DNA of 64,000 bases from Zhengitettix transpicula (GCA_037074705.1 CM073591.1:62002897-62066896), one strand, 5' to 3'; counted from the first letter of the stretch, positions 11,172 to 24,375 are shown. Numbers and translations are program-made. Notes: generated by a model not told the origin, from the letters alone.

Positions 11172-11757
11172 AAATTACCTTGGGAAAAATCTGTCTGCGT
11201 GGCCTATTCTCTCGCAGGCAGTACCAGCGAGGGATGTTCTCTCGTAGGCAGAACCTTGTAGGAGAGACAGGAAGGGGCTACCTTTGGGGATGCCTTTTTA
11301 TCTCTCTGTTTTTGAACTAAGGTTCCCACAAGCCGAGGCACCTCGGCCTGTTTTGAGAGATGTACGTTCCGGGGTCATAGACCTTGGGCAATCATTAACA
11401 GCTGTTCTCTGTTCCCATTGGAACAGTGGGCCAGCTGCCTCCTAAACTGGTCGAGGGGCGTAGAAGGGAAAGCTGCGTCCCCACAGCAAACTCTTCTACC
11501 GCTATTGGAAGGGAGTGGGACAAGTACCCAATGTCCGACCAACCTGATGCAGGTTTTTATAGGGTTTTTTACCTGTATTAATTTTAGGCGAATGCCGGGT
11601 AGGATCCTTAAACCACAGCCCGGGGGCCCTAGTTATTTCTTGGTTACCTTCCTGTACCATTCCGCATCCCCCCTTTCAAATCCCTTCCTATGCTATTAAA
11701 GGGGAGTTGCCACCATGTGGATTACCCTCATGTAGCCTGTAACCCTAAAAAGAAATA
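11172..11757 (+). mobile_element. Rep-A copy 4 (sense strand plus), longest copy, about 585 bp
   Basis: This copy extends furthest 5' and shows about 100 bases not seen in the others. These include a 31-bp-spaced direct repeat of TTCTCTCG(C/T)AGGCAG (about 11198-11248). The palindrome GCCGAGGCACCTCGGC follows (about 11333-11348). Then comes the hairpin, here CTGTTCC-CATT-GGAACAG (11409-11426), in which both sides changed together relative to the other copies. It ends GTAGCCTGTAACCCTAAAAA near 11757. I cannot see a terminal repeat or a target-site duplication that fixes the 5' boundary. Confidence 0.8.
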
Positions 11758-13884
11758 TTGACTTAGAATCATGATACACTTAAAATATTTAAGAAGCAGA
11801 AGTTTAAATGATTTATATATTTGTGTTTCACTTTCTGTTGTTTATCGTATTTGTACAAGAAATTTCCTGTCTATTAATACGGGTTGAATTTCTCTGTGTA
11901 ACACTTCAAAATGCAAAAAACAAAAATTCTCATGTGTTTTCCAACTGTCACTGTACTGCTTTCTTCGAAAAACTTTAGTAATTTCAATAAAAATTTATTG
12001 TCGGCGTAAAAATTAAGTGTGACAGAGGATAAACTTAATGTTGAAAAATAAATTATATTTTTGTGTCGTAATTGCAAAAATTTGGGGTATTAATCAACAA
12101 GTATTACTAAACAAAGTGATATATTTATTAATTTTATTCTTCCATATTTTTTTAAATATGACACAAGAAAAAGCTCTGAATACCAAATGAAGGACCAGTC
12201 CTTTATTTTTGTTAATTGTTTTATTGACCTTAGCCAAAAGTACAAGAAATTTCAACCTTCAGGGCTATTTCCGTCGTAAAATTACGTCTGTGTAATATTT
12301 TACTCAAAAAATTAATCATTTAATTGACAAAAACAGTTCCACAAAATTTTGTAAAACAATTTTGAATTCTTCAACTTATTTATATGGTTAAAGAACCTTT
12401 TGACAGTTGCAATAATCAATTGTCTTCCTTTTCCGAAACATTTTTTATAAAAATTCATTTTAACATGTTTCAGTCATTTTTGGTATAATAAACGAATTTT
12501 AAAAATAATGAATTGCCAAATGTGGCATGACTAAGTAAAACGTGGAAGTTCGGTTTTAGTTTGGATAAATTTTAAATTATTCTAACAATGTACTATGGTC
12601 CAAATATATTTCGAATTACGGAAAAAAATAGACCGAAAGTTAGGAGAATTAAAATTAATTGGTTGAGGAGATTCAGACTGAATTCAAATTTATCATCGTC
12701 CAAAAACAATTGGAACAGGTAAAATTGACGTATGATTTTTATAAAAAATTATTTCGGATAAGGTAAATAATCACGGCGTTGCCTAAAGCTTTTTCAACAA
12801 ATTAAATGTTTGCAATAATTATGATTTTATATTTTTTGGGACAGTTGTAAAAAAATATGGGCCAATATGAAGAAGAACAGAACGAAATTTGAAATGTCTT
12901 CGAAGAAATTTCATAACATGAAATAAAATAGTCAAGAACTTGGAGCGTCTTGGACAAGATGAAATCTGGTAGTTGCTGGGGTGTGAGCGACAGCGGCCTG
13001 CCTTTTGTTGAGAAAATTTATGACGGTCACTTTCACACATGTGTTTGGCAGACCAGAGGAGAGAGACCCGCTGCGGGTGTAAAGTAAAGTATGAAATGTA
13101 AAAAGTTCTTGGTAGGGCTCCTTGACGAGCGAATAGAATTCTTAAAAGTGTCTGAATCATCGTCGCTATGAGTAAAGTTAAAACAGTGAAAATATTGAAA
13201 TATATTAAAGTGCAGCGAATCAATGTTACTGAAAGGCGAGAATAGTGTTAGTTTATGAAGAAAGAATATAGTGATCAGTGGGAAGTCTACCAGAGGTGAA
13301 TAAGGTTTACAAGCATCAAAGTGGAATTCCAACAGCGACATTCCGGCAAAAGATAAGATATTTAAATTAATAAATAAACTTTGGTTATATTGCCATGGAA
13401 GCTTAACCATTATATCCCCATGCTAAATTAAACCTGACGAAAAATTTCGATGATACAAGTTTTAAATAGTTTTTAGAAATTTGTAAAATTTATGTATTTC
13501 CTTTTAATTGCATTGATTTTAATTTTACTATAAACATTAATTATTTATAATGAATAAAATATAATAAGAAATTATTCTTTACTATAAATATATAAAAAAT
13601 TATTAAAGATGTTGATTGGATGTATTTGGAGATCAAATGTGGGACGAAAGGAAATGTCGTTAGAACACGTGAAAATAAAAAGAGACTATAGTTAAAAGGT
13701 TTCTGAACTATTGAATGAAAGGCCTCAAGGTGAAAATTCCTAATGCTGAAGTAATGCCTTGAAGCGTAAATATTGGCATAAAATAGAACATGTTGGATAA
13801 ACACATCTAATATTGAAGCTACAAGATAGGTAATCTATAAAAAAAAGGTGGGGTTTGCAACAATTTTATGTCTAAAATACGAGC
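11758..13884. other. AT-rich non-coding stretch
   Basis: Two overlapping minus-strand open frames (12819-13223, 134 codons; 13033-13410, 125 codons) sit over a slightly GC-richer patch at 12960-13130. Neither shows a domain, a signal peptide with sensible context, or a family match. I treat both as unproven. Confidence 0.45.
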
Positions 13885-14455
13885 GTTTAACTACAACTGC
13901 AGTGAAGTAGTGCGAAGTTTATCACAGGTGCTCCCAAATCTCGCGGGAACAATGTTGGCTCTGTTTACCCTCCATAATTGCCTGTGGAGCCTGTAATTGC
14001 AGGGGAAAACCGCACCCCCCCCGCCTCGAACCTTTCCGCCTCTGCCGCATTGCGCATCTGTTCCTTGTATTTCCATTTTATGAATTTTAAATTAGGGGCC
14101 TCCTCCGGAGCCGTCTAGACTCCATCACTGACAAGCAATTCACCCTTAGCGATGCAATTACAAGCGTTGCACGTGTTAGGTTGCCCGTGGAACACACTTG
14201 GGGTCCTCGACGCATCTTTAAACGCTCCAGAGAAATTCCCGACGTATTACGAGTCTCTAACGAATGCGCTAGTGGGAAATTCTCTGCTATAATTCGATTA
14301 TGTTAAACTATGTTACGCTCTTATCCGTTCTCTGCGTTAGCTTGCTACGAGAGTAGAACATTATTCCGAGCAAAAATCTCTTACTAATTAATAAGAACAG
14401 CATTTGAACTTTCCCCCGCGTTGTATGACGCAGTCACGTTAAAAATACCTCTAAA
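13885..14455. other. GC-richer unique segment of unknown nature
   Basis: Noticeably GC-richer than its flanks (with a C9 run near 14015 and a CTCCGGAG palindrome near 14105). No reading frame beyond 61 codons and no tRNA or SINE boxes. It could be a conserved non-coding element, a 5' exon, or an unrecognised DNA transposon. Confidence 0.25.
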
Positions 14456-14677
14456 GAAAGAAGGTGTAGACAGGCTATGTATAGGGTAATCCACATAATG
14501 GCAACTCCCCTCTTATAGCATAGGAAAGGGATTTGAAATGGGGGATGCGGAAGGGTGGAGGAAGGTAGCCAAGGGTTAACCAGGGCCCCCGTGCTATGGT
14601 TTAAGGATCCTATCCGGCAATTCGCCTAAAAGTGATGCAGGGAAAACTCTAGGAAACCTGCATCAGGTAGGTCGGGT
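14456..14677 (-). mobile_element. Rep-A copy 5 (sense strand minus), 215 bp 3' fragment
   Basis: Homology starts at GGTGTAGACAGGCTATG (14463) and stops abruptly at GGTAGGTCGGG (14677). It is thus the 3' 215 bases of Rep-A in the sense direction. The sense 3' end abuts an imperfect (TTC)n run (rc of AAGAAAGAAG at 14455-14463). Abrupt loss at the 5' side with an intact 3' end is the signature of incomplete reverse transcription. Confidence 0.85.
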
Positions 14678-16720
14678 AAATACCTCCATAGAAACCAATT
14701 AAAATACAAAACTGTAATTGAAATGTCTGAAAACATTAAAAAAATTAAAACAATAATACATATAGTTGCTCTTTCGTTATAATGTTTTGTTTCATCACCA
14801 ATAAAAGCGTAACAGTTTTCTACGTACATTTTTCAGTATCTTTTCTATCTGTTGCCAATCAGACAATAATATAACTTATTGACGGATGTTTGATGTCTCT
14901 GCATTAAATAATATTTAATTTTAACGTAACCTTAAAAATATTCATAATACAACAAGAATTATTACATGGTGAACAATGCGTTGGTTTAGTTTTTTTAGCA
15001 ATAGGGTAAATCACTCTAACGTCGGTTTAGAGGTTCCAACAAACAAAATATAACACGTAAAGCCATTCCCCGCCGTCCACAACGTTCAGATCTGATACTG
15101 CTATATATTTTTTTTTTTGGGGGGGGATCATTTAAATAATTTTTTTTTGTAATCCTAGATATAATCCATCTTGCTTCTATCACCCCAGAAGGTTCACCAA
15201 ACGTAGATAGAAACAGAATGTCGTACAAATGCTGCGCATATGGAAACTTATTTGAAGAAATAAAAAATATATTTAATGAGTTTTCGCAAAAATGAATACT
15301 ATTTATGGTTCCTATATATATTTGAGAGCTCAATGAAGCGACAAAGAACTCAAATATTATGTCTCAAGGATTTATTGACGGCTGAAATAGTATTTTGTAA
15401 CAGGAATTTGTATAACATCAAAAGTCTGTAATTATGGCTGTTAACTGTAGAATACAAATGATTGGACAACCAGGTTGACGGTGTGTGATACCAAAAATTA
15501 AAGAAAATTAAATTAAATTAGGGATGGTGTAGCGAGACACAAATTAAAAAAAAAAGAATAGTCAAAGGGAAAATAGAATACAGAAAGAATAGAAAAGTGC
15601 AAAGAGGACATAATTATTTAGACATGTAAGTGTGGTTAGTCTGCCAAATAGTTCATCATTCAATGATAAGAAGAATCCTGACCTAACGGATAGAATAAAG
15701 TGTATACAAACTAGTAATGTTCATCGGGGAATAGCCTGAGACCGACATCACATCCGTAGTCCACAGACTAAACATTCTCCATGTAGAATGTTCGTGTGAG
15801 TTGACCATTATAACTAAAATCATGTAGATTTGTTATGTCAGTTCAATTCTTTTAGTGATCAGTGAATAATATTCCAATCCTGTACACGCCCATAACCTTG
15901 GGATTTTTTTTCAGTATTTTAATTATTTTCATTTCTCTAAACATTTTTATACTATTGTAATACTTTTTAATACCTTTACAATGAATTTTTTAATTTATAT
16001 TTCATTAATACGCAATCATTACTTTCACAATATATGTCACCTATGAATTGAAATGGTAATTATTCATATTCAAGTTGTACTATTTCCATGATTGTGTTCT
16101 CCATTCTTTATTTAGTTCGTGAATAAAATAGTTTCTGCAGTTCTGCAATTATTCTCTTATTAAATTAATTAAATTCTTCACATAAAAGAGTTAAACCATT
16201 AACATAAATGTTCTGCATGATTATAAGTATTTTCTTTCCCTAGGACACAATTGCGTTAGCCATATATTTCAAATCATGTCAACAGGGTAGTGTCGTCGTT
16301 TGAACTGATCTCGACACAGTCAATCATTTCTGTTTCAAACATACGTTGCATCAGCTCATATTTCGAAAATAAAAACTAATTTATTATGGACATTGATATC
16401 CGATAATAGAAATAGCATTTAACTTGTAGAAACGGAATGCAGGGAATTAAACCTAGACGATTGCAGATACAAAATTAATAAGCATTAGAATTTACAAATA
16501 TTGGCATTAAACTCCGATTATAAATTTAGGGACGGTTAAATAAAAAATGTTTTCTACAGAGCAAAACTGATTAATCGCAGAATAGTTAAATACATAAATG
16601 TATATAGAATTCATTGTGTAAATATACAACGGAAAAGTGGAGATAACTAATCTTTGAGGTTATCCACGTATAAATATTAACTTGCGTTATAAGGAGGTAC
16701 TTTATCAAATACGATATAGT
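14678..16720. other. AT-rich non-coding stretch
   Basis: No gene. It includes a T11G8 homopolymer junction at 15108-15126 and a second T-run at about 15141-15149. The minus-strand frame at 15016-15333 crosses those runs and is not credible. Confidence 0.55.
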
Positions 16721-16727
16721 TTCTTGG

Positions 16728-17460
16728 CTATAATATACTCCTTCGATTATTGTATGAATATCGTAAGATCTGTGACAAAAATTTGGAAGTAATGACCACT
16801 AATTGATTTGATAAAGAAATAGCATTTGTGTTAATAAATACAAGTTTAATAAATTTATTTTTGAAATTAACGTATTGAATTGAATGACTTAAGAAATTTT
16901 TTAAATGTATTAATTTGGATCCATACATAGTTTGTGTTATCTGCCATCTCCTGCTAACTTTGTTAGTTGAACTTGCCTTCCTTCTAGTCACAATTACCCA
17001 TTGTTTAGGCCCACTCATAGAGATGACACTAATTGCGAGTCTGCGCTGTTCTTCGTTGCTCCTCAGGCACATTTACAGGTGTATCAACGTACAAATCCAT
17101 CTACACTGACCTACGTTATAGTTAACACATTGTCTTCGACGTGTTTTTCTTTGACTGTCTGCGTGGACTCTTCAATACCGTTGGTTACACCTTCATTCTG
17201 GATTTGATGATAAGCGTTAAGTATGAACAAAACCGTTGTCGGAGCCTTTAATGGAACTCCTCAATTGGATCTACTTCTTTTAGTTTCTGTTCTTTTTTAC
17301 TCAGCTGAATTCTGCTCATAAAACTCTATCATCACTCTCGTCCACATGCTACAACTACTGGCTCGTTACACATCAACTGCTCTCCACTTACTGATCTCCT
17401 GCTACATTCTCTAATTTTGTAACTTTTGCTTTCGTCCTCAAATTGGTAATGACTCCCAAC
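16728..17460 (-). other. Possible worn coding relic, unidentified
   Basis: On the minus strand several short frames read like protein in succession, including YEQNSAE and EEQRRTAQTRN. They are broken by stops and frame changes. Composition is richer in GC than the flanks from 16920 to 17460. The pattern is that of a decayed transposon protein, perhaps one of the insect helix-turn-helix transposase-like families, but I cannot show a diagnostic motif. The single longest frame (16728-17072, 114 codons) has only its N-terminal third in this patch. Confidence 0.2.
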
Positions 17461-18801
17461 CTCTAATATTAATAAATTTGTTAAATGTTTTTTATTTGCA
17501 ACCCATTAATATTTTAATTTATGAAGTACACTTAGCCCAGGTTTTTCAAATTATCAGTACAAAAACAATTCAGGAATTGAGGACTGTAAATTTTGGTTTG
17601 ATTTGCAATGATTTTAAAATATATGTAATCACAAACTACAATAGTGACGAATTGATTCCCACATATTTTAGTGCCTTGAAGAAGCCGGGTGTAATATAAA
17701 CGGTTACTTATCGACAGATGTTTTTTTTTACAATCTGTAATATCAGATCGCAAATATAGTCAGAAATAAAATTGCCTTAAAATTATACTATATTTTAAAA
17801 ACTTAATTTGTATAATATTTCTCGCTGTCCACATAACGATTACGTATGTAGACGTGTGAACTAAAGTTATTCTTTAAAATAATCTCTATGATGTTATTCT
17901 CTTCTTTATCAATATTTCTGAATCGTCGGAAGGGGTTGGAAATTAAAAACATATTTTTAAATTATAAATATATTTGAAAAACTTTATAAATGAAAATTTT
18001 TCCCCTCTAACGATAGTTACCAAGGAAAATACGTAAAATAAAAAATATTTGAAGATATTCAAAAAATAAAGTATAACACGCCACTACTCAATGCTTACGA
18101 ATTTATTAATATCACAAAAGTATGAAGTGAAGTGACCATAAAGTGCATTGTTTTTTTAGTTTGATCGCTGTTTTTAAATATACTGTTTTTTAACATTATT
18201 ACGTATGGTAATATAAATATCAATATGAAACACATAAATACATATCTATAAGTATTAATAGTATAATACCATTAATACGTAACTATTTGTATACTTTACG
18301 CGTACGTGAGAGACGGCCTAATTGTTTGCGATCACCCAAACGCCATTTGTAAGTCTTGACTTCCTTCCCTCATCTGATCTCATATTATTAATATTCTGAT
18401 AAATTACTGTAAAATGCATTGTACATATTTTAACATAAAAAAATAATTCCTAAATATTAAATAATATGTACTCTGTAACTATTAATCTTATCCCATTGTA
18501 CAGGTCTCAATTTTAGTGTATAAACCATGCACTTATTGGAAACAAACGTTAAAGACTGACTTTAGTCTTCCATACTAACCTGAACGTCTTCCATCTCCGA
18601 TCCGAATATACCAGAATGTGCAAATACACGAACAACATATTGCATTATAAACCTGTATATCCTTTGAAAGTTTGGACTTTATATAATTTTAACGACATCC
18701 ATAAGTTCAATTCCTGTTAATCAAATTAATGAAAGAGAAAAATAGTCTCGCTTAAACAATAATTAATTATTTTTGAGTACACGAACAATTAGCTACATAA
18801 C
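17461..18801. other. AT-rich non-coding stretch
   Basis: No gene or repeat recognised. Opposing 73-codon frames at 17478-17753 are shadows of each other in AT-rich DNA. Confidence 0.6.
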
Positions 18802-18999
18802 ATGAAATGCGTAAACGTTGGTCGTTACGAGCTTGTCAAAATGTGTTATGAATTCAGTGCTGTGAAGAAAGGCCGTTCACACTTGGACGAGATATTTACA
18901 GGCTCGTTTTTAATGTATCGATTGTGTCGGGAGTTTGCTCTGCTCGTCCATGATTTATACACAACGCATTTCACACAGCCAGATGAAATGCAGCAATAA
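18802..18999 (+). other. Short ORF of 65 codons, unknown
   Basis: ATG-started frame in a GC-richer island. The translation has balanced composition, with a GSFLMYRLCREFALLVHDLY stretch that could be a helix, but no motif I know. The end of the island (about 19010-19023) reads CGCAACACTG, whose reverse complement CAGTGTTGCG looks like a hAT-type transposon end. No partner end was found. It may be a fragment of a transposon or chance. Confidence 0.18.
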
Positions 19000-21900
19000 T
19001 GATAAATTCGACCGGACGCAACACTGTAACTATTTAAAATTCTATGGGTTGTAGTTATATTTTCGCTGAAAGGGATTTCTATAGGTACATAAATTCCTTT
19101 ATACAGTGACTCACGGCGTAACTGGAGCGAAATTTTGTTGTAAAATCGAAATACGTGTTAAAATTTTATCTATAATACCTCGCATCTTCAGTGCCAGGCA
19201 GTTCAAGACACATCGCGCAGCCATACACTAAATGGAAGTTATCCTTACTCTGGAAAAGCGATATAATAGAATGTGCAAAAAAGATTAATTATATGACATT
19301 GTTGCTACTGAATAATGAGTCTGCACCTAATTGTAAAATATTTATGTCACAATTTTATTACTTAGTAATAACGTAACTTTGCGAATCTGCGTGAATAAAG
19401 TGTCTTAATGAAAATAAATTATGTGTTTTAAAAAATTAATTGTTCGACAGTTGGTTGTAAAATTGAAATACTTTCAAGAGATTTTGTGTATGCAGTTTTG
19501 CATCAAATAAAAATGGATAGGAAAACGGGTATTTAGTTGTCTCACTTGTTTTAAGAATCTTAAGCAAAATAGATTTTGCACAATTGAAGATAATGTGAAG
19601 TACATTTAAGATCAGAATAAATAACACATATTTACTCATTGTATATATAAATAATATTACTTGGAAAATTTAAATGCGAAAATGGACGGGAAAAGCTCAA
19701 ATGTCATTTTGTTAAATCTTATAATGGCACCAACGCCGTCTTATATTTTAAACTTTTTAAAATCGACATTGAAAACAAACGCACTTGTTAAATCGACACA
19801 TTTCAATTAGGCTTCAATGTGAATAAATTAAATATTAAAATGTTATAACCAAAATTTTCTGTGTGTTGATGTTAAACAATAGAATTTATCCGAGCAAATT
19901 TAATAGAAACATAGATTTTAGGTCAATTCAATTCCACTGAGATAAAAAAATATCGAGACGTGCATTTCTACAAAATTCAGGCGTTACTGATAGGACCCAG
20001 AAAGCATCCATTATCTGTTATTGCCAAATTTATTCCACCATGAGGTTTTCTTGAACTATTTTCCTTTTAAAATTCCAGAAATTATTTTTACGTTTTAAAT
20101 AATGATTATAATATTTTTTCTCAACCAATATGTATTAACTTGTTTGTAATTTTAAAATCGTTTTTAAGTTGAAGAACTAACACTGACAATGATTCTTGAG
20201 TAAAATAAAACGTTATATGAATTTCTACGTGAGAGGTTATCAAGGGCATTTGAAAGAATATTTATTTGCACGATTTTGGCTTAAGTAGGTGTAAATACAT
20301 TATAATTTTATAGGTTTGAAAGCTAATTTTCATAGTAAAATTAGTGATGTTGTGTAGATCCGATATTGAAGACTTAAAAATCGTAAAACTGAATATTACA
20401 ATCACGTATATGTAAATTATTAAGTCAGCATAAATGAGACGAAGCACGAAATGTTGTGCGTGTTGGAAAATATCATGAAATAAATATCATATTTGATAAT
20501 TTCAATGAGTATTATTTTTTTATTCATGTAAGAATTGAATAATTTAATGTTGATACCCAATAAAATCAACTACTTGTAAAACTGTCTGATATTATTTTAA
20601 TGATATGCTGAATAAACACGTTTCAAATTTCTGTGCCTGAAGAAATCACAAATAAAATATTAGTAAATTTTTTCGTTGTTAAAAGATATATTATTTTGGC
20701 TCGAAAGTAACATTTGGAAGCGATCCAGGTGGGAGTTCGTAAGGGCCCGCGAAGTCAATGATAATGCAATTTCAATTTCTATCCCGATCAAAGTTTCCAA
20801 ACTGTGCCAAATGTTCGTTCGACCAATTGGGCAACCTCAAAAGGATCTACTTACCTCAATGTTCAGCTCGAAATCTAGTATTACAATGTGATGGTTAACA
20901 TAAGATGATTAAATGTCTCATTATAAGAGAAAGCATTATATAACCCATTATTATTTAACACTTTATATTCTCAGAAATGTCAACAAATTATCCGAATTCC
21001 ACGATGAGCCCTTGAAAAAATCGTGGATTTGTAAGCACGGTTTAATTTAGGAATTTATTTCCACTGAGTCCTAGCAAATTAAGTAAATTACCGATTAAAT
21101 TTTTTTTTGCAACTTTGTCAATCACTATATCACTATATCAAAAAACGATTTGCTTAAAATTTGTCTGTTAGACTTTTATCCATGTACTATCAAAGTTTTC
21201 AAGTTCCTGCGTAAAACATCATATTACGAGTTCTTATAAATTTTATGTTAACAAAACCGTGATAAAATTTGCATTAATACCTCAACTGAGTTCATATTTT
21301 ATGGACTCGGATCATACGTGTAACGAAAAATTACTGTCTTTATAATCAGAAAGTGAAATTAATACAGCGTGGAACAATTAAGAAGAAATTCCTGTTATTA
21401 CGAAGGCTGTACGACGTGTATATTAATTCTGTCCGTCACAAGCGAACAAACAAATCGCCGATCGGTGAGCTCATTTTCCATAGCGTGTGTCAGAATACGA
21501 TCAGCTTGATCACTTTTCACTATAAACAAATTAATAGCGTCACATGTCACGTAAAATACCTTGTCCAACGAGACTAAGTTTTATCTCTATTCAATAAAGT
21601 CCCTCGAATAATGTGGTTTTAAGTGTAAACGAAGCTATGTCATGAAACATAAAGTCAAAACATTTAAAATAAAAATTTAATAAATTAATTATTTCAACTT
21701 GTAATTATTAGTCGTCATGATAATAAATCATTATATTTTATACATAAAAATACATGCAGTCAAAATATTTTTTAAAATTTCTATTGATAGAAAAATACAA
21801 CTGTCATTAATTTTACAGAATTTATAATATTCAATTACATTAAATTAAAACAACACGTCAGATTTATAATTCGAAAGAATTTCAGAAGTCCTTCATTTAA

Positions 21901-23781
21901 AGATTAAAAATAAATTCTTACAAACTCTAACTTTCTAATAATTTTAAAAAGTTAAAATATTAAAATATAAAATATGAATTTTTCATAATGTATTTGTACG
22001 GTAATTATTTATATACTTACATAAAAGTGTTACGTGATTCCTTTTTTCGTATTTATCGTGTATTTTTATGTTGTTATATTTACAATTTTTAAGCATAACC
22101 AGCATAATTAGTATATTTTATTGTCAACAGTCTTAAAATGGTCCATTCGAAAATATGTTCAGTGTTAATTATATGTTTCTACTGAGCTCTTTTAATATTG
22201 GTGAAATTGTTTTTAGTCCAGTTTTATTTCTTCTAGGTTTATATACTAAATTTGGAAATCTATGCAAGAGATTTTATACACTACATTATGTGTTATTATA
22301 TTTATACAGCGTTATTGAAAGATTGAAGTACGAAAGAAGTTGGTGCCTTAATTATGAAACCTTTACATAACCTGGGCAGATGGAAAGAGTTAAGTTTCTA
22401 TTGGTCAAAGCCTTTAATTAAAGTCCGAACTAAGCACTAAGACTTTAACGAGGTTACCAACTCCACAAGCTAGAAAACTCTTCAATTAACCCACGCTAAT
22501 GAGTAAATATCGTCTTTATTTTCTCTACCGTTCCTATGTTGTGAAGGCCATTATCACTTTTACTTAACATTCCCTGAAAAATGAAATGATAAGACCGTAT
22601 GAAATTTTTATGTCTTAATGAAGTACAACGTCTTAACGAAATTGTTCAGATATGAAAATAAATTTTTTGAAAAACTATCACTTTAAACGAAAGCAGTCCT
22701 AACTTGGTTAGGAGGAGTAATACTGTGTCTTTACTCGCAAACTATGGAAATGCAAAACTCAATACAGAAATTAATTTCTAGTGTTTCCTACTTTATTTAA
22801 AAGACTCCTGAAATATAAATAATTTTATTGGATTTTGGAACAATTTTACTGTAAATAACGAATTAGACAATAATTAAATAAAATATGTGAAATATATTTT
22901 CGATTCAAAACCGATCTTTGTCTCTTAAAAGCGAAAAATCTTATGCGAATGTGAAACATTCAGAGGCTTTTTTTAAATGAAAGTTCTTCATGGAAGAAGC
23001 AAATTGCAACCCATTTAAAGAGCTGAGGAATGTCATTAAAATTAATAGAGCTCTGGAGAAGGGCTAATGGATGAAAGTGGAACTAATTACGACAGGGATG
23101 ATAGTCGACTAGTACACAAGAATTATGTTTAGTAGACATTTAGCTCAAAATTGATAAGAACAGTTAATTATGATTTTCAAAGTAAGGAGAATCTATATAT
23201 CGTAGTTTTGAGAATAGCACCGATGCAGCGATATAGGATAACTTTATTCTTACTAGAGAAAAAATAACAATATTCGAGTCTCAGTATGTTTTTTACTATT
23301 CTCATTATAACTTAGATACTTCCGACTTCATTCGGAAATAATCCACAAAAGCAATTTTTCGAAAACGATGGCAATTTTAAATATACAAGCTTACGTTACA
23401 TATTTTCTTCTTAATATTATGTAAATAATGTCTGTCTAATAACGTTGAACTTATTGAATAATTTCGTTTGTATCTCGGCGACAAAGGAGACTTATTTTCA
23501 ATCTAATATATCCGTGACTCTGAATATATTCCTCGTACAAAAGTGTAGCCCACAAACTGTACAGGTGATTGTAGTTTAGTAAAACACAAACGTTTTGCAC
23601 CAAAAACATACTTCGCCTAACCAATACACTGTCGTAGTTTCAGCCAAATAATTAACCATTGTGTTCGACATCAATTACGTATAGAAGTTAAAAGCTCGAA
23701 AATTCATAAATAAAATGCTGTCGAAATTCTGATAATACGTTGAAATTCGGCAAACATGCAGTTGAGTATCAAAATTATCCT
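19000..23781. other. Long AT-rich stretch without a gene
   Basis: Nothing convincing in 4.8 kb. One minus-strand spot near 20830-20890 reads HHIVILDFELNIE and ends at a textbook donor (GAG|GTAAGTA, near 20850). The upstream frame closes within 20 codons and no clear acceptor is seen. A 9-bp tandem (CACTATATC x2) lies near 21123. Confidence 0.55.
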
Positions 23782-23862
23782 CATCCCACCTTTGACTCCA
23801 TTTCCTATGCTATAAGAGGGGATTACCCTATGCATAGCATGAGTACACCTTCTTCCTTCTTC
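23782..23862 (+). mobile_element. Rep-A copy 6 (sense strand plus), 81 bp 3' fragment
   Basis: Only the 3' tip of Rep-A remains: TTTCCTATGCTATAAGAGGGG, then GATTACCCTATGCATAGCATG, ending GTACACCTTCTTCCTTCTTC. The (TTC)n tail directly follows the element's end, as at copies 5 and 8. Confidence 0.75.
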
Positions 23863-24104
23863 ATCGCAAATCAGTTTGAAAAAAAAAACATCAGATAATT
23901 TTGTGTTTGTGTTTGGATTACGATTATAAATTTTCTATCAAGTAACGTCCAGCTTTAAATAAAATTATTTTTTATCCGTTGTCATATTTTACGATTTGTC
24001 TTTATTGTGTTCTACTTACGTGTTGTTTACTGATTTGTTTTTCTCTTATATCTATAAAGGTAGTGATTGATGAAAAACCGAGTAATTATTTTTTTAGAAT
24101 TATA

Positions 24105-24375
24105 AAATAAACGTATGTCTGCAAGTGAAAGTATAGTATTTAGGTAAATTATAGCCAAATAAAAGACGAAAAGAAGTGCTAAATTAAATACTAAATAAGT
24201 TTTCTGTAATCCTTGTTGCTGTTCTTGGAATTTCAGCTCGTCATACAATTGTGCTGTGTTCTTACGTCTCTTGAAATTTCTTGAATCATCTGCCGAAAGC
24301 AACAGGTATTGCAGAAACTTTGTGTGGTATTTCATTTTACACTTATTTTTGTATGTTATTTGGCTATTAATTTAT
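24105..24375. repeat. Rep-B foldback repeat, copy 2 (longest arms)
   Basis: Two inverted arms of about 75-85 bp match along their length. The right arm (about 24292-24372, plus) reads GTATTGCAGAAACTTTGTG, TGGTATTTCATTTTACACTT and GTATGTTATTTGGC. The left arm (about 24133-24215, minus) reads GGATTACAGAAAACTTATTT, AGTATTTAATTTAGCACTT and GTCTTTTATTTGGC. Identity is roughly 75-85% by eye. The loop of about 75 bases includes a GAAATTTC-type inner palindrome. The minus strand is open for 102 codons (24027-24335), and the peptide of the left arm (QQGLQKTYLVFNLALL) resembles the peptide the right arm gives on the plus strand (QQVLQKLCVVFHFTLI), as expected of an inverted duplication of one sequence. 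Confidence 0.65.

Noticed and set aside
12819..13410. Two overlapping minus-strand frames of 134 and 125 codons
   Set aside because: They overlap in different frames, lack recognisable motifs and lie in sequence otherwise typical of the background.
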